Origin: Portulaca oleracea
Taxonomy: Eukaryota; Streptophyta; Magnoliopsida; Caryophyllales; Portulacaceae
DNA: 64,000 nucleotides
Assembly (NCBI GenBank): GCA_029582165.1
Contig: CM055888.1
Span: 19,535,501-19,599,500, forward strand
Direction of reading: 5' to 3'
Each line of letters starts with the position of its first letter. Within the stretch, counting starts at the first letter, position 1. The notes below the pieces were generated by a model. That model ran no database searches. It saw nothing but the letters and a program-made list of their open reading frames with translations, and was not told where the DNA came from. Position numbers and translations under genes: made by a program. Positions 34,695-46,365 of this stretch are shown piece after piece.

Positions 34695-35059
34695 ATTTTT
34701 TATGTAAATTAGAAATGGTTTGACTGTTTTTTCTTTTTTTTAATTTCCAAAGAATCACATCAAAAGCACACGTGAACTCAATCAAAGCTCAAATTGCGTA
34801 ATCGAAAAAGCAGCTTGGATTTTTAGTTTAAACAGAAGGGGTACCCCACAGAGATGGAATAGTTCTGACATCGCATTAGTGTTTTTAGTTTCATCAGCTT
34901 AATCGGGTCTAAACATTTAAAATTTAGGAAAATAGGAGATTAATAATTCCTATTCTGGATGATTAGACAATAATAATCTTAACTTGGAGGTTTTTTTTAG
35001 AGTTTTATGTTCTTCTAGTTTGTTTCATCTAAGCCAACAGAAAACTTATGAAATGTAAT
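34695..35059. other. Non-coding gap between two retroelements
   Basis: AT-rich sequence, no feature recognised. Confidence 0.4.
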
Positions 35060-35064
35060 TACTA

Positions 35065-38000
35065 TGAAGAAAAATAATTAGAAGAAAGAGATATTGAAGA
35101 AAATATATTACTCTCTAATTTCTTGTCATTGAAAAAAGATGAAAGAAATCCTATTTATACATTGACGGTGAGCGTTAATATGCTAAAAGGAAAACTTTTA
35201 GTAAAACACATCCAATGTCTTAGATTCATATTATAATTAGAAAAGGGCTCTAATACACCAAAAAGAAGACTCTTAGTAAAACACATTCAAAGACTTATAT
35301 TCCAATTACGAATAGAAAAGATCTAACTCTTAGCGTAAACACAAAAGCACTCCAATACTCCCCCTAAAGTTGGAGCATGAGGGTTAACAATGCCCTACTT
35401 AGACACCAAATACTGAAACTTGCCTCTGCCTAGAGCTTTTGTCAAAATGTCTGCAGGTTGCTACTTAGTGTTTATCTTGATTAGAAGAAGTTGTCAGTCT
35501 TCAACTTTCTCCCATACAAAATGACAATCAATCTCTATATGTTTAGTTCACTCATGATAGACATGATTAATAGCAATATGGAGGGCTACTTGATTGTCAC
35601 AAAATAATTTCTTGGGTTTTGTTGGCGAAAAACCTAAGGTAGCCAAGAAAAATTTAAGCCAAATAAGCTCACAAGTAGTAACTTCCATTGACCTATTTTC
35701 CGCTTATGCGGACGATTGAGATACAGTAGTTTGCTTTTTGGTCTTCCACGACACAAGGGTTCCTCCTGAAGTAATGAAGTACCATGTGAGAGATCTTCTT
35801 GTAGTTGAACAGACTCCCCAATCTGAATCAAAATAGGCGACTAGCCGCATGTTTGATTCATTTGATAAAAGTATTCCTTGTCCAAGGGAACCTTTAATGT
35901 AGCGAACTACTCTCTTTGCTGCTTCCATATGTTCTTCCTTTGAATTCTGCATGAACTGAGAAAGGATATAAACTGAATATATGAGGTTTGGCCTGGTTAT
36001 AGTCAAATAGATCAATCTTCCTACAAGTCTTCCATATGAGGTTGAATCTTGTAGAGTCTTTCTTTGAGCAAGGGCAAGCTTATGATTCTGCTCCATAGTA
36101 AAAGTCGCAGGTTTGGCACCTAGGAGGTCGCATTCATCCACAATCTCCCAAGCGTACTTACGCTGACAAATGAAGAGACCACGTTGTCCTCGGGCTACCT
36201 CCATATCCAAGAAATACTTTAGAAGTCCATGGTCCTTAATGCTAAAGCACTCATCCAAATAAGTCTTGAACTTTTGGCATTCTTGAACATTATTAGTAGT
36301 AAGAATAATGTCATTAACATAAATTAGAAGTGCCATAAAAACTCCTTCCATTCGATACGTGAATAAGGAATATTCGACATAGGATTTCACAAATCCGTAC
36401 TCACATAGCTTAGAGGACAGCTTTGCAAACCATTATCTAGGCATTTGTTTTAATCCATAAAGTGACTTTCTTAGTCTGCAGATTTTATTTTGTATAGAGG
36501 CTTTATAACCTGGCGGCAACTTCATGTACACCTCTTCATCAAGATCACCATGTAAAAAGGCGTTGTTCACATTTAATTGGTGTAGATCCCAACCTTTAGC
36601 AATAGAAACAGAAAGAAAACACCGGACACTTGTCATCTTAGCAACTGGTTCAAAATTTTCATTGTAAACGATACCTTCATCCTCATGATCTACGCGAATG
36701 ACCATTCTAGCCTTGTATCTTTGAATGAATCCATCTACATTGTATTTGACTCGATAGACCCATTTACATCCAATCGGTTTCTTTCCAGGAGGAAGATCAA
36801 TAATATCCCAAGTACCAATTTTGTGTAAAGCTTGTGCTTCTTCGGTCATAACATCTCGCCACTTCCTATCTTTGACGGTTTCATGGAAAAATCTAGGCTT
36901 ATCGACCTTCATAATTCTTGTCAAATAATTTTTATTTGAAGGAGAAAAATTGACACAACTCACATAATGATGTAAAGGATAGGGCGTACATAGGAATACC
37001 TTTTGGTGAGGAAGATCAACAATATCCCAAATTCGAGTACAAATACAGGACCACCTCCATCAAATTGTTCATAACTTTCTGAAATTCTTGTTGTAAGCCC
37101 ATGTGGTATGTTTCCCCCTAAGTCCAATACTAGATCAACAACATTTTTTTTCCATCCTCATCCATTTTGCTGATTAAATTTTATGATTAGGCCAAATTAT
37201 TTTTGCTTATTGGTGGGTTACCTACATCATCTTCAAAAAATTTGGTTTCACTCCAAATAGGCACCCTTGGATTTTTGTGTTGGTCTTAAGTGGGTGTCCC
37301 ATTAAAAGGAAAAATCTCTTCAAAAAATTTCGCATCCGTACTTATACAGAATTCATGATTCTCAAGATCATATAAAGCCCAACCTTTTCTTTCAAGAGAG
37401 TATCTGACAAAAATACATGTGTGGTTATGAGGGAAAAATTTGTTGGTTGTTCTAGTTTCAGCATAACACAAGCATCCAAACTCCTTAATGTGTTCATAGT
37501 TGAGTTCTACGCCAAATATCAACTCATACGGGGATTTCCCTTTTAACAATTTGCTTGGTGTTCGGTTTACTAAGTAGGCCGGTTTTTTTAACACATTCAC
37601 CCCAAAAATCTATTGGTAGCTTGGCTTGCAATCGCATGGCTCGAGCAACATTTAAGATATGTCTATATTTTCTCTCAACTCTCCATTTTGCTGAGGTGTC
37701 TCCACACAGCAAGTTTGGTGCAAAATCTCCCTTTCGGCAAAAAATTCTTTGATGGTTCTTGACCTAAACTCTAAATCATTGTCACTCCTAGATTATTACC
37801 TTAATACTTCTTCCGAATTGATTTTGCTCCATTACTATAAAATTTTTCAAGCATTTTGCAGTTTCATTCTTTCTTGTCATCAAACAAACCCAACCACTTC
37901 TATTAAAATCATCCACAATAGTAAGAAATTAATGTGCACCACACGAGGTAGAAACTCCATATGGGCCCCATATGTCAATGTGAATGATACCAAACAAGCC

Positions 38001-38932
38001 TTTAGCTTTACTTTCACTAACAATAAATGGGTTCCTAATTTGTTTTGCCCTAAAACAAATTTCACAAGCATTGTCACTATTCATAACTAAACTGATACCT
38101 TGTAAGGATTTATCCAGAAGATGCAATATTTCCTTTGAAAGATACCCCAATCTTTGATGTCATAGTCTGCTAGTATGCCCAACATTAGCTTTGGTACCTC
38201 CCTAATGGTCCTTGTAGAAGTTGACCCCATCACACTGTTTGCCTGTACCAATTAAAATCCGCGAGGTATGGTTCTGTAGAATACAATAATTTTCATCAAA
38301 TGTGGATATGCAATTTAAATCCTTACATAAATGATAAACAAAGATAGGGTTGCAATTATAAGAGGGAATAAAAGTGTTCGATGCAACTCTAATTTGTTTG
38401 TTAGAGAAAATTTTTCCCTACTTGTCGGCAACCGCTTTCGCACCATTGGGTAAATGAACTACCACATGTTGAATATTCTCAATATCTCTTAACATTGTTG
38501 CATCATCAGCCATGTCAGCAGAAGTGCCACTATCAATCAACCACTGAGGTCTTGAATTATTTCTCGGTCTCTTATCGTCCATTTAATCATGCCGTAAATA
38601 ATCTCGGCCACAACCTCTCCTTCAACGTGGCTCTAATACCAAGAAAAAAAATAATTAGAAGAAAGAGATATTGAATAACATAAGTTACTCTCTTATTTCT
38701 TGTTATTGAAAAAAATATGAAAGAGATCATATTTATATATTGACGGTGACTGTTAATACGCTAAAAGGAAAACTTTTAGTACACACATCCAAAGACATAA
38801 ATTCCAATTACAATTAGAAAAGGACTCTAATACGCCAAAAAGAAGACTCCTAGTAAAAACCACATTCAAGAGCTTATATTCCTATTATAATTAGAAAAGA
38901 ACTCCTAGCGTAAACACAAAATAACTCTAATA
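35065..38932 (-). mobile_element. Ty1/Copia element 2, without gag, inactive
   Basis: LTRs of about 290 bp at 35065-35357 (3') and about 38643-38932 (5'). The target duplication TACTA is exact (35060-35064, 38933-38937). On the minus strand a primer site TTGGTATTAGAGCC (38629-38642) follows the 5' LTR and a purine tract (TTTAGGGGGAGT, about 35358-35370) precedes the 3' LTR. Only 3.3 kb lies between the LTRs; it starts almost at once with the protease, so gag is missing. Confidence 0.94.
35370..38570 (-). pseudogene. Copia 2 pol: protease, integrase, reverse transcriptase, RNase H
   Basis: Read on the minus strand. Protease WLIDSGTSADMADD near 38550-38510, catalytic DSG kept. Pre-integrase/integrase N-part CEICFRAKQIRNPF and HIDIWGPYGVST (37929-38150). 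Integrase C-part LVNRTPSKLLKGKSPYELIF and GCLCYAE (37286-37600). Reverse transcriptase 36433-36963 (GCKWVYRVKYNVDG, NNAFLHGDLDEEVYMKLP, LRKSLYGLKQMPR), then a stop, then 35704-36390 with the active site YVND in place of YVDD. RNase H continues to about 35400 (KHIEIDCHFVWEKV, QPADILTKAL) with stops. The integrase central core is badly degraded. Confidence 0.9.
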
Positions 38933-38937
38933 TACTA

Positions 38938-40319
38938 AAAGAATTTTTATTTTTAAAAAAAAATCCCAATAATTATTACGATTTTTGTTATGTAGTAAAA
39001 TGGGGAAAATTAGAAAAATTAGAAAAAAATAAATAAATAAACTTTGAATAAAAATTGTGGGAAAAGTGTTGTGCTAAATTTGGGACCAAACGCAAGTGAA
39101 AGTGCACAATATTTAGGATATGCACTCGGTGGTGGTCAAAAGCCATACAAATAGCTAGTTGAAAGCAGGGACCGCTTGTACACGTTTTCAAATTTGGAAT
39201 TGTTATTTTCCAATCAACTAAGCTAGAGATTTTTGTCCAATCGTCCAATCCCCCAAAAAAATAAAATTTAGTGAAAGTTCATGATAAATATTAATTTGAT
39301 AAGAAGTAAAAAAGTGACTTAGGCTAAGCTTAGGGATGACAACAGGGCATGTCGAAGACATGGGATATACTCCCCGTGCCACCCCACCCGTCCCCGCTGC
39401 AGGTGAGGAAATTGGTCACATCCCCGTTCTCACGGGTTCCCCGCTCCCAATGGGTATCCATCGGGGATTTAAATGATTCCTATCTTTTTTTTTCTAATCT
39501 GCTTTTACGTTTTTTCCTATAATATCAATATGTATTTTTTTGGAAGGAAATCAACCTATTTTAATATACACTTACCCATTAGAAAAATATATAATCTAAT
39601 TAGCTTAAAGATTAACTCAATCAAACTTTAACAAAAGTTCTCAATCACAATAACAGGAAAGAAAGTACCACAATACAATAATATATAATAGTGACATGGT
39701 CCAAATACGAGCTCTGTGATTGGAGTGAACATTTCCAAAACAATGATTCCTCCATCTTTAGACGACTAGTATTTGAGTAGACGATCAAGAATGCAAACTC
39801 AACAAGCAAGCACACGACCAATCTTTTGCGATCTCTCTCATATAAATCTACCATGTGTATAATTTCAGGTTTGAGGCGTGCAAAACTATCGGGCCACTCA
39901 ACAAGCCACTACTTCTACTCTATTGAACTTTTCACGTTTGGTTCAAATTTGCAGGGCTGCAGACAATTGCGATACAAATTTTCTTATTTCCTCAGTCAAG
40001 TTATTCATTAATCTTCCAACAAAAGCTATAAGTAATAATCCCCGGTCTCATTTTAAAGCATCATGCCCAATCACCAATTACAATACCAAAATCTTCCCAA
40101 AATATTAACTCAAAAAACAACAACAAAGCATTCCTAGGCAGGGATGTTGATGAAGTTCAAAATGAAATGAATGATCTGCACGATGATGCAAACGGACAAG
40201 TATAGCTAAATATCATCAAGTCAATTAAAAATATGGCAACCGTAATAATTAGTAACCAGATCAAAATGGAAGATAGGACAAGGGGAATGAGAGAAAATTA
40301 GGAATTTACCTGAAGATCC
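38938..40319. other. Non-coding; includes a GC-rich CCCCG stretch
   Basis: No gene. At 39330-39475 lies a segment starting AGGGATGACAACAGGGCATG and containing several CCCCGT/CCCCGC blocks. It resembles a widespread plant repeat (GGGATGGCAACGGGG type) whose class I cannot fix here. Confidence 0.35.
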
Positions 40320-41665
40320 TAGAAGAGCTAGAAGACCAACAACGATATACAGAGTTATCAATTAGCGCCCAACATACCAAATGGGACCCTCCAAACGGCG
40401 TCGACGATACTAAGTGAGGAAACCATAGTATTCGACCTTATCAATCGGGAAGGAAATAGCTGGAATGAGGTCGTTTTAAATGCATGCTTTGACAGCAGTA
40501 CAAAGAATGTCGTCTTAACAATTCCACTGGCGAATTGCTCTGAAAGTGACAGACTGATATGGGTGGCAACTTACAATGGCGAATTCACAGTTAGGTCGGC
40601 ATACCGAATGGCGATGAGCATGGACAATGATGGTGGACCAAACAACTCCTATTCGAGGGCAGACGAAGGAAACGTAACGAAAATGTGGAGAGTTGAGGCG
40701 ACACCAAATCAAAGCTTAGTGCATAGCGAATGTTGCGAGACATCCTTCCGAAAAAAGCAAACTTGCTGAATCAGAAAGTGGAAGTGGACCCAGTTTATTC
40801 CATGTGCGGGGACGGATAGGGAACAAATAACCACCTGTTTCTGGGCTATGCATGGGCTTAAACCTTCTAGAAATGCTCGGTTTTCCGCATTGAGACGAGC
40901 GGTAGACAGATGACGGATATGGGGTAGTGGATGGAACAACAATTGACAGCAATGGATACTCAAGCGGGGGGCCTCCTTGTCACTATGGTGTGGAGCATAT
41001 GGAGAACAAGAAACCTGAAATTTTTTGAAGGGAAAGCGAGCACCCCATGGGAGGTGGCGACGATGGCGTTGGAGCATCACTACCGTTTCTTAGAAGCGCA
41101 GGAGGTGTCACCGGTGCAAACGATGGTGGAGAGGGAGGCGGAAAACTGGAGGAAACCCGAGGAAAATTGGTACAAACTAAATGTTGATGCATCAAGCGGG
41201 AAGGATGGTGCTGGGGGATGGAGAATTGTAATCCAGGATGCCACGGGAGAGGTGAAGGGGGCCAAAACAGTGTACACGGAGGTTGTGTGGTCGATGGAAG
41301 CATTGGAAGCAGGGGTTGTCTGGAAGGGTCTCAAGGCGGCGAAGGAGCGGGAGCTGCAAAATGTGGTGGTCGAATCGGAATTTCTGCAAGTGATAAATGG
41401 GGTGAGGCTCAAGAGCAAAGTTGCGTCGGACTCTCAGAACATTTTGAAAGCTTCCATGGATCTTGTATTATCTTTCAATGGTGTATGTTCTAATTTTGTG
41501 AAGAGAGATTGTAACAAGCTTGCACACACTTTAGCAAACCTTGCGAAAACTCAAAAATTGTCAAATGCTTGCTGTGAATGTTGCCCTTTTGAGGTGGCCA
41601 CGCTGGTCGCTGCCAAGGCCTGCTTTGAATAAAATTGTCTCCATAGATTTCTCACAAAAAAAGGA
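40320..41665 (+). mobile_element. LINE (L1-like) 3' portion, 5' truncated
   Basis: Order of the ORF2 C-terminus: an upstream linker (TIVFDLINREGNSWNEVV); DRLIWVATYNGEFTVRSAYRMAM, typical of the region after L1 reverse transcriptase; a zf-RVT zinc-binding part broken across frames (MWRVEATP, later CGDG and NHLFLG); then RNase H. An A-rich end (41655-41663) follows the last stop. No target duplication was found, so the 5' border is approximate. Confidence 0.8.
40931..41632 (+). pseudogene. LINE RNase H (RVT_3-type) domain ORF
   Basis: A 233-codon open frame. An N-terminal linker WSIWRTRNLKFFEGK is followed by the RNase H fold: WYKLNVDASSGKDGAGGW (first catalytic Asp), EALEAGVVWKGLKAAKE (Glu), VVVESEFLQVINGV (the usual second Asp is Glu here: VESE for VESD), and the C-terminal VKRDCNKLAHTLANLAK. 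It is the intact tail of a broken ORF2 rather than a stand-alone gene, but it could be mis-annotated as a host RNase H-like protein. Confidence 0.85.
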
Positions 41666-41883
41666 GTTACATAGTGATTAATCATCATCAATGATAATCA
41701 GTAAATCAACGGTTATAACTCTGGAGTAAGTAAATTGCATACTAACAAACAAATTATAAAACTATAAATAGGTGGACAACAAAGGGAGAAAATATTATGA
41801 TATGTCACCTGCCTTTTCTTCTTTTCTCTTTCTTATTTTATTTTGAGTTACTTTTATGTGTTATTTTACACCTTTTTTTTTTA

Positions 41884-41970
41884 TTGTTGTTAAGCTATAT
41901 AACATATTAATTTTTATTAGTTATTTTTTTTGTATCATTATTATATTTAAGTTTTGTGTCTTCATTTTTT

Positions 41971-42036
<66 letters not shown>

Positions 42037-42100
42037 GAACGGATCCGGTTGTTGTTAGTTATATAACATATTAATTTTTATTAGTTGTTTTTTTTGTATC

Positions 42101-42153
<53 letters not shown>

Positions 42154-42160
42154 GAGGAAC
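41884..42160. repeat. Tandem duplication with TA microsatellites beside a transposon end
   Basis: The unit TATATAACATATTAATTTTT, then TTAGTTRTTTTTTTTGTATC, then (TA)n, then GAGGAACGGATCCGGTT occurs twice: about 41895-42050 and 42061-42170. The second copy's last bases are the left end of the element starting at 42161. TA runs are at about 41974-42033 and 42102-42151. Confidence 0.8.
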
Positions 42161-42999
42161 GGATCCGGTTGGAGGAGACTTTAGGTAGGAAGGAATAATC
42201 TCGCATGCTAGATCTCGATCTAGCGGCTGAAATTAAAACCACCAGTCTCTCCTCCAAAACCCCCCACACGTGTGAATTAGTTGGTAGAGAGAAGGAAACT
42301 TGCTGATCCTATAGTGTGATTTGGGGGATTTGGTGATTTTATTTATTTTCCATAATTTCATCCTAAAATAACTTCCTTTACTATTCGCCGATAGCAGAGG
42401 TGAGAGAAATCGTCCGTGAGAGGCATCCAGCGACAGTGTGACGACTCTTCGATCGAATTCCCGACGACGAAGTTGATTGTCGTTATTCTTGCTCGGCGGC
42501 GAGACTGGATTGTTGAAGCAACACTTTTCGACCCCCAGTGGAAGCATTTGAGCACTGGGTTTGAGCAAGAACAGTGATTTTGTTCCGGAAAATCGAAATC
42601 GAATTCAAAATTAGGGCTTGACTTTGAAATGGTTTGTGTCACTGTCGATTGTTTTGTGTTTTGTGAGTTTTTGTTTTGTTCAAAAATTATATGTGATACT
42701 GTGGTTGTGAAGTTTATGAGTGTCAATGGTTACATGACATAGTAATAGGAGATGATAGATGGCGAGGGTCACAACTGGACACCAACGTCCGTATGGGCGA
42801 TGCAGTTGCAAACATGTAAGCTAATCCCGCCCCCAACCCCGATTTGTGATATGAAGAGCCTTAACTGTGGAATCAAATCGCCAGCTGTGAATTCATCTGT
42901 TGAATGTAGGGGGTTAATGTCCGATTTGATGCTGTGTATTCATCTATTAATTATCGATTCAAATGTCCACGCAGTTGCGATTAAAAGAGATGAGTAGTG

Positions 43000-44340
43000 T
43001 GTGCCTATGTCATGGCATTGACCACATTATGCACAGAGTGGGGTCATTATTTGTTTTTTTTCACCACGAATCATAGTGTCAGAACTAATGTGTCATGCTT
43101 TAGTGTAGACACTGTTGACCGCATAATCCATATAGTGTGGTCATATTGTTTCACCAATATGTTGGCGTAACTGTGCAATCAATGTGGTCATATTTTTCTA
43201 ATCTAAACGGACAATGGCTTAACTTTGGATTCAGTGTGATCATCCGATGAACGAATTGTGATTTTAGTGTGTAGCAGTCTTTTTTGTTGTCAATATTGAC
43301 CACATCATCAGCACAATGTGGTCATATGATTTACCGTATATGTTGACATACCTGGTAGATCAGTGTGGTCCCATTCTTATGGTCAAATAGTAAATTACAT
43401 AATTGTGATCTCAATGATCTCATCTTGAAAATGATCTGTGTACTCACTATGTAGCATTCCTAACTGTTGTAAGTATTGACCACATTAGGTAGATAATATG
43501 GCGATATGGTTCACCAAATATGTTGACACACATAGTAGATCAGTGTGGCCATATTGTTATGACACGAACAGAGGTTGAACTAAATATCGAATCAGTGTGA
43601 TCACAAAGTACGTTGTTGATCCACATAGAAGATCAATGTGGTCATAATCAATGAATTCTACTTGATCGAGGTTGACTAAAAATTGTGTTCACCATGAGTC
43701 ATAACGAATCATGGCAAAAGCTAATTGATCACAAAGTACGTTGTTTACATATATGAGTAATTCGTTGGATGCACTATTGTATGAGTACTTGATTACCACA
43801 TTATGGCCACAGTTAGTGGTCAGTGTGGTCCCATTGGCTTCGGCCAATTCTCTTGGATTTAATAACCAATCAATCATACAACATAATGACCACACGATTA
43901 TTAATCAATATGGTCTTGATTGTAACATTAAAGTCATAGTTAGTTATTAGTGTGGTCTTCATTGGCCACACAGTTACCTTGGATTTAATAACCAGTCAAT
44001 TATGCTGCAGTGTTGATTAAAAATTCTATTCACTATGAGTAATACCACAAATAATGACAAATGCCAAGTATGTTTTTCATATGTACGAGTAAATTGTGAA
44101 TGCACTATGGTATGAATACTTGTTTACCGCATTATGGCCACAGTTACTGATCAATGTGGTTGTTATTGGCATCATAGTTATCATGTGTCTAATAATCGAT
44201 CAATTATACCATCATCATGCCCACACAGTTAGTAATTAGTGTGGTCTAGGTTTCCACAATGAGGCCACAATTAGTGATCAGTGTGTCTAAATTGAACACA
44301 CAGTTATCTTGGATTTATTAACCAATTAATTTTGTATGCG
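43000..44340. repeat. Degenerate repeats built on AGTGTGGTC / GACCACA
   Basis: Roughly fifteen copies of phrases such as ATCAGTGTGGTCATATTG, TTCACCAATATGTTG and TTGACCACATTA alternate. Some copies are inverted (GACCACACGATTATTAATC). Spacing is irregular (60-130 bp), so this is not a simple satellite. Non-coding. Confidence 0.7.
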
Positions 44341-44380
44341 CGTTGTTCATTAATGATTCGTTTGGTTGTTTGAATGCCAG

Positions 44381-44470
44381 GAAGCCAGGGTGAAGTCGTT
44401 GCGTATGCACTATTGTTACGACTTTGTCATGCACAAGTTGAATACACTCAGGGATAAAGTGTCGGTACAG
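44381..44470 (+). pseudogene. Exon-like 90-bp block, possible captured exon
   Basis: Thirty codons without a stop, bounded by GCCAG| on the left and |GTAACT on the right, reading EARVKSLRMHYCYDFVMHKL then NTLRDKVSVQ. A polypyrimidine-like TTTGGTTGTT precedes it. I do not recognise the protein. It might be an exon of a captured gene or of a lost transposon gene; a chance ORF is possible. Confidence 0.35.
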
Positions 44471-45835
44471 GTAACTCAATCATTGGGATATGGATCGATC
44501 TAATGATGACACAGTTGACCAAGGGCAACGACATTGATGTTTTACAATTTAGTATAGTTGGACATGGCATTATATTTTGGATGTAATTGTTTAGGACGGA
44601 ATTACCTGTTTTTGGGCACGATGCATCATCTTATACATGTTGAGTTGGCATGTGGCTGTCGAAGTTAGTGTCTTCCAACGCAATCATGTTATGTTAGTTA
44701 TAGACAAACACTTTAGAATATAAAGTGAGTTTTTGATTGGTTTTCTTCCAACGCAATCATGTTATATTGGTTACAAACAAACACTTTGGAAAGTAATGCG
44801 AGTTTTGTGATTGGTTTTCTTCCAAAGCAATTAGCTTATGTTGGTTACAATCGAACACCTCGGAATGTAATATGATTTTTGTGATTGATTTTCTTCCAAC
44901 GAAATCATGTTATCATGGTTACAAACAATCATGGTAGGTTGGTTGTTAGTTTCGTGTGATCATAACTAGATAGTGTGGTCAGGTGTAAGGTGTTCAATCT
45001 AGTTGGCTGGTGTGATGGTGTACATTTACGCGCTACATATTGGTTTTAATGGGAATGTCAGTACAGTTGGATGTATTTATCTGAACCTTGATGGTCTCTT
45101 CAAGACGTTTAGCATTATTATATCAATGGGGCCACCTGGTGTGCTTTGCGCGCAGGTATTGGATATAATGGATTCACCAAATACATTTGACATTATTACT
45201 AATTTAAGAAACATTTGGGTATCTGAGATCCAACATATCATATTACATTGGTTATTGCATTGCAATTTGTAATGTTTATATGGTTTGCATGATGTCGACA
45301 TGAGTCATGGTGTCTAGTTTGGGGTCAACCCTCCCTTTGACATGGAATACCTAAAGTGACCAAACTGGTTACATTGTGTGGCCATGTAATGTGAGACGAA
45401 CCCGTTGCATCCATTATTACGAATGTGTATCAACGATTTTGCTGTTGAATCCCTCTGTTTTTTATATGTTGCAATCTTAAACGTCCTATATCATTAGGCT
45501 TCCAGTTGAATATGACAATTTCAATTCGATTTCACAAGAGTCATTCAATTACTCCTCACAGAAGGTGCAAATCCAGCGAGTGTTATTTTTGGCATGGAAT
45601 AATCTGATTTGATTGCTCCCCATGAGTCTCGTTAATTAACATAACAACCATGATTTTTTTATTATTTTATTCACTAATTGAAAATCACTAATTGTTTTAC
45701 AGTTGTATGGTGGTTTCAACACCAAATCTCACATGTGCCAACGAATTAATTTCAGCCGCCAGATCGAGATCTAACGCGCGAGATTATTCTTTCCTACCTT
45801 CATACCTAAAGTCTCTTCCTACTGGATCCAAAAAT

Positions 45836-46245
45836 TAAATCAATTAAAAAATGGTAAGCTACATACTTAAAATGTTCCACATTATTCTTATATGCAAAAT
45901 GGTAAACATCTTGAGTTAAGATGCTTAATAATCATGTTGAATTTCACCTAAATCAATTCAAAAATTAAATATAAAGATATTTAAATCATTATAAAGATAT
46001 ATTTTATTACTTTAAGGGTTATCATGACTTATTAGCTATATAAAAATATTTATTTATTTTATTACTTTAATGGTTATCATGACCTATATAAGCTATATAA
46101 AATATTTATTTATTGATATTATTTATATCGGTTGACCTAATTAATAAGTATTATACTCCTATAATTGGTAAATATATATATAATTACTAGAGAAAATATC
46201 AATAAAAGTTACAAAAATATGAATTGTGGGAAATTTAAAATATTT
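45836..46245. other. AT-rich non-coding gap
   Basis: Short duplications of a TTTATTACTTTAA(T/G)GGTTATCATGAC phrase (about 46002 and 46058). Nothing else recognised. Confidence 0.4.
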
Positions 46246-46365
46246 TGTTAGGCTCAAATACCACTTACGAGGATGTGATACCACTTGTTAGGCTCATATA
46301 CCACTTGTGAGGCTGTGATACCACTTGTTAGGCTCAGATACCACTTATGAGGCTCTGATACCACT
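46246..46365 (-). repeat. Six tandem 20-bp primer-binding-site units
   Basis: On the minus strand each unit begins AGTGGTAT and ends AGCC(T)AACA or a close variant; the unit beside the LTR starts AGTGGTATCAGAGCC, the normal Copia 1 primer site. On the plus strand units alternate between TGTTAGGCTCNNATACCACT (46246, 46286, 46326) and TRYGAGGMTSTGATACCACT (46266, 46306, 46346), that is, three copies of a 40-bp dimer. Every second unit ends CTAACA, like the LTR itself. Confidence 0.95.

Larger units (their letters stand above)
42161..45829. mobile_element. 3.7-kb terminal-inverted-repeat element, non-autonomous (Mutator-like?)
   Basis: Ends are inverted copies of about 80 bp: the left GGATCCGGTTGGAGGAGACT and the minus strand from 45829 GGATCCAGTAGGAAGAGACT. 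They continue through ATAATCTCGC and AGATCTCGATCT to GCGGCTGAAA (about 42236 and 45748). No transposase is recognised. The interior holds a GC-richer 5' part (42390-42620), degenerate repeats (43000-44340) and an exon-like block (44381-44470). I could not see a target duplication; the superfamily is inferred from arm length only. Confidence 0.72.

Noticed and set aside
41080..41418. Minus-strand ORFs opposite the LINE RNase H
   Set aside because: Shadow frames of the plus-strand RNase H domain.
42752..42997. 81-codon ORF inside the inverted-repeat element
   Set aside because: No known domain or convincing splice context; not enough to call a captured gene.
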